Assembly (NCBI GenBank): GCA_963854835.1
Contig: OY978526.1
Coordinates: 86,356,846 to 86,420,845 of the forward strand
Reading direction: 5' to 3'
Length of the DNA: 64,000 nucleotides
Source: Megamerina dolium
Lineage: Eukaryota; Arthropoda; Insecta; Diptera; Megamerinidae
Position numbers and translations under genes: made by a program. This document shows, piece by piece, positions 58,200-64,000 of the stretch (the stretch's first letter is position 1; each line of letters opens with the position of its first letter). The notes beneath the pieces were generated by a model that worked only from the letters and a program-made list of their open reading frames with translations, did no database searches and was not told where the DNA came from.

Positions 58200-59980
58200 C
58201 TTATACCGAATATAGATTTTTCTTATTTATTTTTGTTTTTCCATTTTGATTTTGTATTTTGTAGTCACTATCGTTATTACTGTTGATATTGCTGATGATG
58301 TTGTCATGGAAGCATCGTTTCGTTTCGTAACGCAAATGGTTTACACACGGTGCAGTAACAGAACTTTGCATAAATTCGACACTTGAGAAAAGTGATGATG
58401 CCACGAGTAATGATGCTATTGCATACTTTATTCTTGCTTGCTTGTTGTTGTTAGTCGTTTCTGTTGCTGGTAGTACTATTACTTTTAGCAATTGCTACTG
58501 CTGTTTTTGTTACTATAGTAGTTGTTGTTGTTGTTAATGTTAACGTTACTATGAAAACACAGCTGTGTACAAATTTATCGTGATGGCCGTTAAGCACTTA
58601 AAAAGTTTCATTTTACGCCTACAATATATGAGTATATGTGTATATACATGCATAAGAACACTATGATTATACCAATGTTTCAGCAACATAGATGGCTGTC
58701 GAGTTTGTGTATATACGTTGTTGATGTGCAATTAAAAGTTCAAAGTAGCATTCTTAATTGTAATATTTAGTATGTGGATATTTAAAATTTTTATTGAAAT
58801 TGCTTTTATTACATCACTATGTCAAGTATGTAGTAATAATTGCGCAAAAATTTTGACATTTTACTGAAACTATAAGTTGAAAATAAAGAGGAATTTATGT
58901 AGCAATTTCAGTTTCTACAATACCTCAAGTCCGTTCCTGTTGTACATTGTCATTATTGTTTCAACCGCAAATGGTCATTTTGAAAGTTTTGCCAACATTT
59001 TGACCACTTTCACCGCAACAACAGCAGTAACAATAGCAACAGCTCGCGTAAATGCTCATCGTAGTCAGGCAATATATGTATTCTCTTATTGTATGAGCTC
59101 AAATTCAGCTCGATTTCATACAAATTTTAATAACTGTACTTTTTTTTTACTTTTTTACGATGCAAAACTTCAACCACTTTCGTTCTTATTGCTATTGTTG
59201 ATGCTCTTATTGTTGATGTTGAGTGCTGCTGGTTTGCAACCGAAACTCATTTGCAATATGTGTATATACATCCAATGAGAATGAGAATGAATGTATATAC
59301 ACATCGTTCAATGTAGATACGTGTCTCAGTGATAAGCACCCTTCTATATACTTACGCATGCTGCATAGCCTTCATCATTATAGACATATATGTGTTTGTG
59401 TGTGAGTGTGTGTATGCAAAATAAATCATCTGCTTTTTCATCGCCATTGTATGCAAAATATATGTATGTGGCTCATTCATCAACCCATTACATCGTCCAT
59501 ATTCCCATTTCAGCATGCGAGTCGTTCATTTGCCCAACATACATACATATCATATGAATTTCAGCTGAAGTTAGAGGTCTTTCAAACTTATCATCAATTA
59601 AAGAAACTTTTTGATAGTTTTCTAATTGAACATTTTCGAGCATGCGATGTGGGTGCAAGTGTAAAGTAGTAGTTAACAGCTCATAGATTCTTTAGCCTTC
59701 GCAGTTCTTATAAACTTTTAATGCACTTGCAATAATAAGTACGCACGAGTATAATGATTCTATTACTTGAGGATAGAATTACATACTCTTTAGCGTAGTT
59801 TAAATTTAAATTAATGAATTTAAGTCGCTAAAATACATAAGTATATTTGTGCATATATGTCTACTCCGTTGGAAATTATAAGTTGACTGATATTTTTGGA
59901 TAATAATATTCACTCAATTTAAGAAACAATCTAAAACTAATTGCTTTTAGTTTTTGCAATAGCATTGGAAGTGTAAATGT
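58200..59980. other. AT-rich non-coding stretch
   Basis: Simple patches include (TTG)n at about 58520-58540. The 133-codon ORF at 58877-59278 is Leu/Ser/Thr-rich without a motif and I do not call it a gene. Confidence 0.45.
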
Positions 59981-59984
59981 GGTG

Positions 59985-60445
59985 TATTATGTGATTAGGT
60001 GTTCCATGGACTCTTCCTCATCACAGCACAATCTGCAAGTACTCGTGTTGGATACTCCAATTTGGTATAAGTGTTGATTGCATACGAAGTGGCCCGCTAG
60101 TGCTCCGGAGAGTAATCTTAGATTCTTATTGTTTAAGAAGAGAGCGGTGTTTGCTCTTTTGGCATCAAAACTCAGGAATTTTTTGGAGTGGTTGAGACCG
60201 CCAGTGTTATTCCAATATTTTCTGATTATATTTTGGATCCATTTCTGGGTATCCTATTTGATGTTGTTTTTATTAAAGCCAGAGAATGGGATTGGACCGA
60301 CAAATGACCCTTGAGCTCTTTTTTTTGGCACAAAGGTTCGCCTTTTTATTACCTTCGTGTCCTTCATGTCCTGGCACCCAGATCAAAGAGACCTGATTGT
60401 GGATGGCCAGTTTGTGGAGTGCTCTGTTACACTCTGTGAGGACTT
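59985..60445 (-). mobile_element. RNase H LINE 3' part, same family as 10.2-11.3 kb
   Basis: Minus strand: NQQVLTECNRALHKLAIHNQ, VSLIWVPGHEGHEGNKKANL (last RNase H motif; Asp of the usual KAD is Asn), CAKKKSS, then the C-terminus down to the Cys-rich block near 60005-60060. That block matches 10290-10420. It is joined in frame, at about 60445, to an RTE-like fragment. Confidence 0.82.
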
Positions 60446-60585
60446 GTTGATTGCTACTCAATTGCTTACTCAGCCCAAAATAACACCTGTTAGTAAGAGT
60501 AATCCAGGCTGACGTCATTATAGGTGTTGATGCTGGTTTCAAGAAAGACGAAGTCCTTTACCACCTCGAAAGTTTACAATGAGAA
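60445..60585 (-). mobile_element. RTE-like fragment joined to an RNase H LINE
   Basis: Minus strand: TFEVVKDFVFLETSIN, DVSL, then TNRCYFGLSKQLSS, the block that follows the catalytic motif in the RTE-like copies. Both ends are cut off. Confidence 0.8.
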
Positions 60586-60589
60586 ACCA

Positions 60590-61020
60590 ATTCCTAATAA
60601 ATTCGGTAGAAGGTACATACTTTCTGCGCCAGACATACAACTTATTGCAAACAAAGCATCGACGCATATTTTTCACAGCAATCTATGCGAAACGTTAACA
60701 AGATTCTTATAAATTCAGGGATCTATTCTAGTGGAACAAAATTTTAGATGAAGGAAATACATGTCTTCAAGTCAAGTTTTTACTTAGATAGTGACAATCT
60801 TAGGAGTTCTATTCGGTGATCCTAACAATTCCAAAGTTCAATAATAGAAAATTGCATCATTTCACTCATTACTTTTATGACAATTTGTGGTATTATCCAT
60901 GCCTTGATAAGGATTTCATTCAGCTTCCGAATGAGAGTTTGAAGCAATTGTTCCATTTTAGCTTTCATTTGGCCCGTTCGAGCCGTAGCCGTCCCTAAAG
61001 TTCCTCACCTCTATTTAATA
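60590..61020. other. AT-rich non-coding stretch
   Basis: Nothing recognised. Confidence 0.45.
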
Positions 61021-61024
61021 TATG

Positions 61025-61240
61025 TGAAATGAGCTCCGGCTAAAAAGGTGTTTGAACCGGAAGCCGTTTGGACGACGATGAATGGGAAGGCCATACTTCC
61101 GATGGAAGGATCAGGTCGCGGAAAACCTACCTGTACTTGATGTAATTGATTGGAAACAGAGACGCTTGGAGAGAGCTTCTGAGGTCGCCCGTAACTCGAT
61201 AACGGGTTGTAATGGCCATATATGAATGAATGAATGAAAT
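61025..61240 (+). mobile_element. RTE-like 3' end with (ATGA)n tail
   Basis: Plus strand: MGRPYFRWKDQVAENLPVLD, VIDWKQRRLERASEVARNSI, the C-terminal block of a relative of the main RTE-like family. The end is GGGTTGTAATGGCCATATAT followed by (GAAT/ATGA)4. It keeps the ATGGCCA landmark but has another tandem tail. 5'-truncated. Confidence 0.75.
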
Positions 61241-61464
61241 GAGCAAGAGCCTCTATTGGTGCTGAGGAATCACATATGCAAAAGTTATGCCAAATGTAGC
61301 GCTGTCTAGAATAAAAGGTACAAAACACGTTGATATTCGATCGCATACTTAAGAACGATGTACTTGTAGGACCCGTTGTATTTACATGTGATTCATTTTC
61401 TTTTATTCTTTTATTATTTATTCAACAGCAACGTATTATAAAAGAAAATAGATTAGAGTAGCGT

Positions 61465-61545
61465 GTAGAGTGGGCGGTATTAGACAATACGATAAAAGTA
61501 CATACGATGGTGGGAACCCAGGATCGAATCGTAACAGCTGAATAA
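61465..61545 (+). repeat. Partial repeat similar to the SINE-like sequence at 9.3-9.5 kb
   Basis: GGTATTAGACAATACG is followed by ACGATGGTGGGAACCCAGGA and TCGAATCG, parallel to the minus-strand sequence at 9510-9420. Likely a dispersed tRNA-like repeat; ends are not defined. Confidence 0.35.
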
Positions 61546-62815
61546 GTCATATATATGAAGTCTTCTGAATGAAAGACTTCTGAATTTCATTTTCATTTTC
61601 TTCAAATCGATGTCGTACTGCCATCACAAGATGATGACGAAAATAGCACTTAATCACTTCAACAAAAATTCATATTTCAAAGTGAGCACAACATACCGAA
61701 ACTAATTAACATTGGTTGCCATAACCTACTTTGCTGCTATAATTACAAAGTATAATTGAGTATATGAGCTGCATATTACTATGTGGATGCATGTGGATAA
61801 TTTGAAAGAACAGAAAACTGAACTGCAACATTGAACTGAAAAAAAAAAATTAACAGAAAACGGAAATTAATGTGGAAATTGCAATTTTATAACCACAATG
61901 CTTCTCCCTCTCCAACTTATATTGTATTTCTTTATTCAACTACAAAATACAGAACAGAGGCGTTGCTCTCGACTCACACCAATGCATCCTAATGCGTGGT
62001 TATGAGCAAATTTCAAATGTTGTACCGAATGGTAATGATCATCATGACAAAATGACAAGTAGCTCTGCATACACATCTGAAAGTATATACATATGAATAT
62101 ATACATATGTGGAAGCAGATGCATGTCATATGTCCGTGTCCTGTTCATGATAAATAATCTTCAGCAGGCATCATAATAATGCGTCACAAGATCTGTGCGC
62201 TCATAATTAATTTCTATGAAGTGTACATATGAGCTTTTGAAAGACATTTTTCACCATATTTGTCATGATTAATATATAGAATTTGACAAATGCGTTTCCT
62301 TGATATTGTCCCACATACTATCATATATAGGCATCATATTCACGATATTCATGATGAACTCTTGATGATGTACCTTACAGTTGTAAATTAATTCTTGATA
62401 TTTTTCTACTAGGCATACAAATTTAAGGATATTTTTATGGTGCGAATCTTCTTCTTGGAACCCAAAATGAAATTTTTACAATGTAATGAAAAGAAAAATT
62501 ACCACTTGTCTGAGTATGAGACAAATTAGTGCAACAACAAATAAAATAAAAATAAAAATCAATTAAAGTAAATACACAAAGAAAAAAATGTAATATTTTG
62601 TTGTTAATTGACAAATTAAAAATGTTAATGATCCTTAAATTCCTCAATTACAATTCATCACATCGTGCGTATTGTTGTGCTGAGTTGTTGTGGGAATTTT
62701 CAAGTGGCATTTTATTCCCTGATTGACTTTGTTAGAAATACTGTACAAGTAAATATACACAAATATAATTAAATGGTACTCGTAATGAAGTACCAAATAC
62801 TGTGTTAGTCTGTGT
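61546..62815. other. AT-rich non-coding stretch
   Basis: No gene recognised. A small hairpin, AAGTCTTC...AAAGACTT, lies near 61559-61581. Confidence 0.45.
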
Positions 62816-62821
62816 ATACAC

Positions 62822-63530
62822 AGTGGTGGTCCAATCGAACTGAAACCAATTCAATTTGCTATGATTTTTTTATTTATTGATGAAATTTATTGAATTAAAT
62901 CAAAAAAACCGTAAAATAATTACCGGCTTTTGATAAGGCCACCGTTGGATTGTACTATGGTCTTCAAACGTTCGATGAAGCAATCGCACACTTCTCACAA
63001 GTGAGTTAGCGATATTCTGACCCATTCTCGGCAAAGCGCTTGTTTGAGATGGTTAGCACTTTGACCAAAAATCCAATGAATTTGCATTCGATGAATTTGG
63101 TAGACATTTTGATGACAAAATGAAGGACGGAATGTTGTTTTTCAGCCATTCTTGATTGAGTGCTGAGCCCTGTTGAAATGTCCAACGTCTGTGTCTGAGA
63201 TGTTTGTCTGCTCAAGGCTTTAATGCTCCCTCTAAAACAGTTTTCCGATAATTTTGAGCATTTATTTTCACCCCACGGTCGATGAATATAGCGGAGAACG
63301 CCCATTGGCCGTTACTGCAATTCACACCATCATCATCGGCGCCGCTTGTTTTCTGGTGGCCATCCGCCGCTTCAGATTTTCAGAAGACCTCTGAGACAAG
63401 GAAACCCGATAATTTTGTTTCTTCACATGTTGGTCAATAACGAATGGTGACTCATCGGAGGATCGAATCAACTCTTTGGCTCTTTCAGGTCCAACTTTTT
63501 TTGAGCATCGATAAAATCAGTCTTTTTTTT
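62822..63530 (-). mobile_element. Mariner DD37D (mori/maT-like) fragment
   Basis: Minus strand, in order: decayed HTH linker (DLKEPKSCFDPPMSHHS), KTKLSGFLVSEVF, NGQWAFSAIFIDRGVKINAQ, NYRKTVLEGALKP-ADKHLRH, RRWTFQQGSALNQEWLKNN (second catalytic Asp replaced by Gly in QQGSA), IPSFILSSKCLPNSSNANSL and DF. The third Asp motif PDLNPLD appears as SNANSLD. A C-terminal helix (RMGQNIANSLVRSVRLLHRT) follows. The outer sequence CAGTGGTGGTCCAATCGAAC near 62822 may be the 3' terminal repeat; the other end was not found. Confidence 0.7.
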
Positions 63531-63689
63531 TTGAAATTTTTCAATATTCGTTGTATTCTTTGGTGTGATTTTTTCAGCTCACAAACCATCTTTCCACCAA
63601 TGCGCAGTAGATTTCGTTTAATTCACTTGAGAACTTTTGAAACCAATTCTGGACCTGTTACTGTCTTTTTCTTACCACCACCGTGACGT

Positions 63690-63941
63690 GGAGATGGATA
63701 TGACACACGCTAAGAAAACCCTCCGATAGCATTACAAGAATGGCACTAGACTGAAACCCGCAAGGGAGCAGAGATCGAGGTCGGCCCAAAAATACTTGGA
63801 GTAGGTCGATATTGCGCGAGCTAGCCAATGTCAACACAACATGGGACGGCGCAAAACTAACAGCACAGAACCGTCTACGATGTAAGAATCTTGTTGCGAC
63901 CCTATGCTCCCAAGAGGAGTGAAACAAGGAAAAAAAAAATA
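63690..63941 (+). mobile_element. Second RTE/LINE lineage, C-terminus with A tail
   Basis: Plus strand: HTLRKPSDSITRMALD is followed by a stop, NPQGSRDRGRPKNTW and RSILRELANVNTTWDGAKLT, AQNRLRCKNLVATLCSQEE, stop, then an A run at about 63932-63941. The HTLRKP...ALDWNPQG...GRP.NTWRR series is the standard C-terminus of a LINE family (RTE-like) known from many animals. It is distinct from the ATGGCCACA-ended family elsewhere in the window. Confidence 0.75.
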
Positions 63942-64000
63942 TTTCTACGATATATCTGTTCAGACAGGAGTAATGGCATGGAATAACGAACCCAACTGCT

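Noticed and set aside
58877..59278. 133-codon ORF with a Leu-rich stretch as a membrane or secreted protein
   Set aside because: Composition follows AT-rich simple sequence and no start context, splice pattern or family motif supports it.

Overview
This window looks like intergenic or intronic DNA from an insect, most likely a dipteran and plausibly a tephritid fruit fly. It is AT-rich, with microsatellites, and I can defend no intact host gene in it. Every recognisable coding stretch is a broken or truncated transposable element. They are mariner-type DNA transposons of several lineages, non-LTR retrotransposons (an RTE-like family, several RNase H-bearing families, a Jockey-like RT and an R1-like tail), tRNA-derived SINEs, and one foldback/Mutator-like element. 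The fly assignment is inference from repeat content, not a marker gene.

Layout. 0-1 kb: mariner 3' half followed by an RTE-like 3' end. 3.2-4.2 kb: RNase H LINE on the minus strand. 5.8-7.0 kb: longest RTE-like copy, minus strand. 9.3-11.3 kb: possible SINE and an RT/RNase H LINE. 13.1-14.2 kb: DD37D-type mariner with exact ends. 16.0-16.8 kb: RNase H LINE with a (CCTAA)n tail. 17.3 kb: possible Ulp1/SENP8-like remnant. 18.1-19.1 kb: irritans-like mariner split by foreign DNA. 20.4-21.3 kb: mariner with TA-flanked ends. 22.1 kb: (TA)70. 23.1 and 26.6 kb: LINE 3' ends. 28.0-29.4 kb: RNase H LINE carrying a SINE with a 10-bp target-site duplication. 30.6-33.0 kb: SINE fragment and two RTE-like copies, the second a clean 5'-truncated insertion with a 13-bp duplication. 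34.3 kb: LINE 3' end. 36.1-39.1 kb: RNase H LINE, DD41D-type mariner and a near full-length DD34D mariner. 39.9-41.2 kb: mariner remnants, one split by a SINE. 42.0-43.6 kb: decayed RT with an internal tandem duplication, then a SINE. 45.0-46.9 kb: full-length but broken mariner abutting a Jockey-like RT. 47.6-48.5 kb: foldback/Mutator-like element with internal 130-bp repeats and a 9-bp duplication. 49.7-51.4 kb: SINE, RTE-like copy, SINE. 52.6-54.0 kb: DD37D mariner and an R1-like tail. 56.7-58.2 kb: RTE-like copy joined to an RNase H LINE. 60.0-61.2 kb: LINE/RTE junction and an RTE-like 3' end. 62.8-63.9 kb: DD37D mariner and another RTE-like 3' end.

These sequences do not work together as a pathway; the value is in the relations between elements. 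One SINE head and body occurs with two different 3' ends, and one of those ends matches the 3' end of a LINE in the window. RTE-like copies share a terminal sequence but carry different tandem-repeat tails. Several insertions are datable relative to each other because one interrupts another. I found no evidence for a new enzymatic or defence system. The best candidates for something undescribed are the foldback/Mutator-like element at 47.6 kb and the SINE 3'-end exchange.
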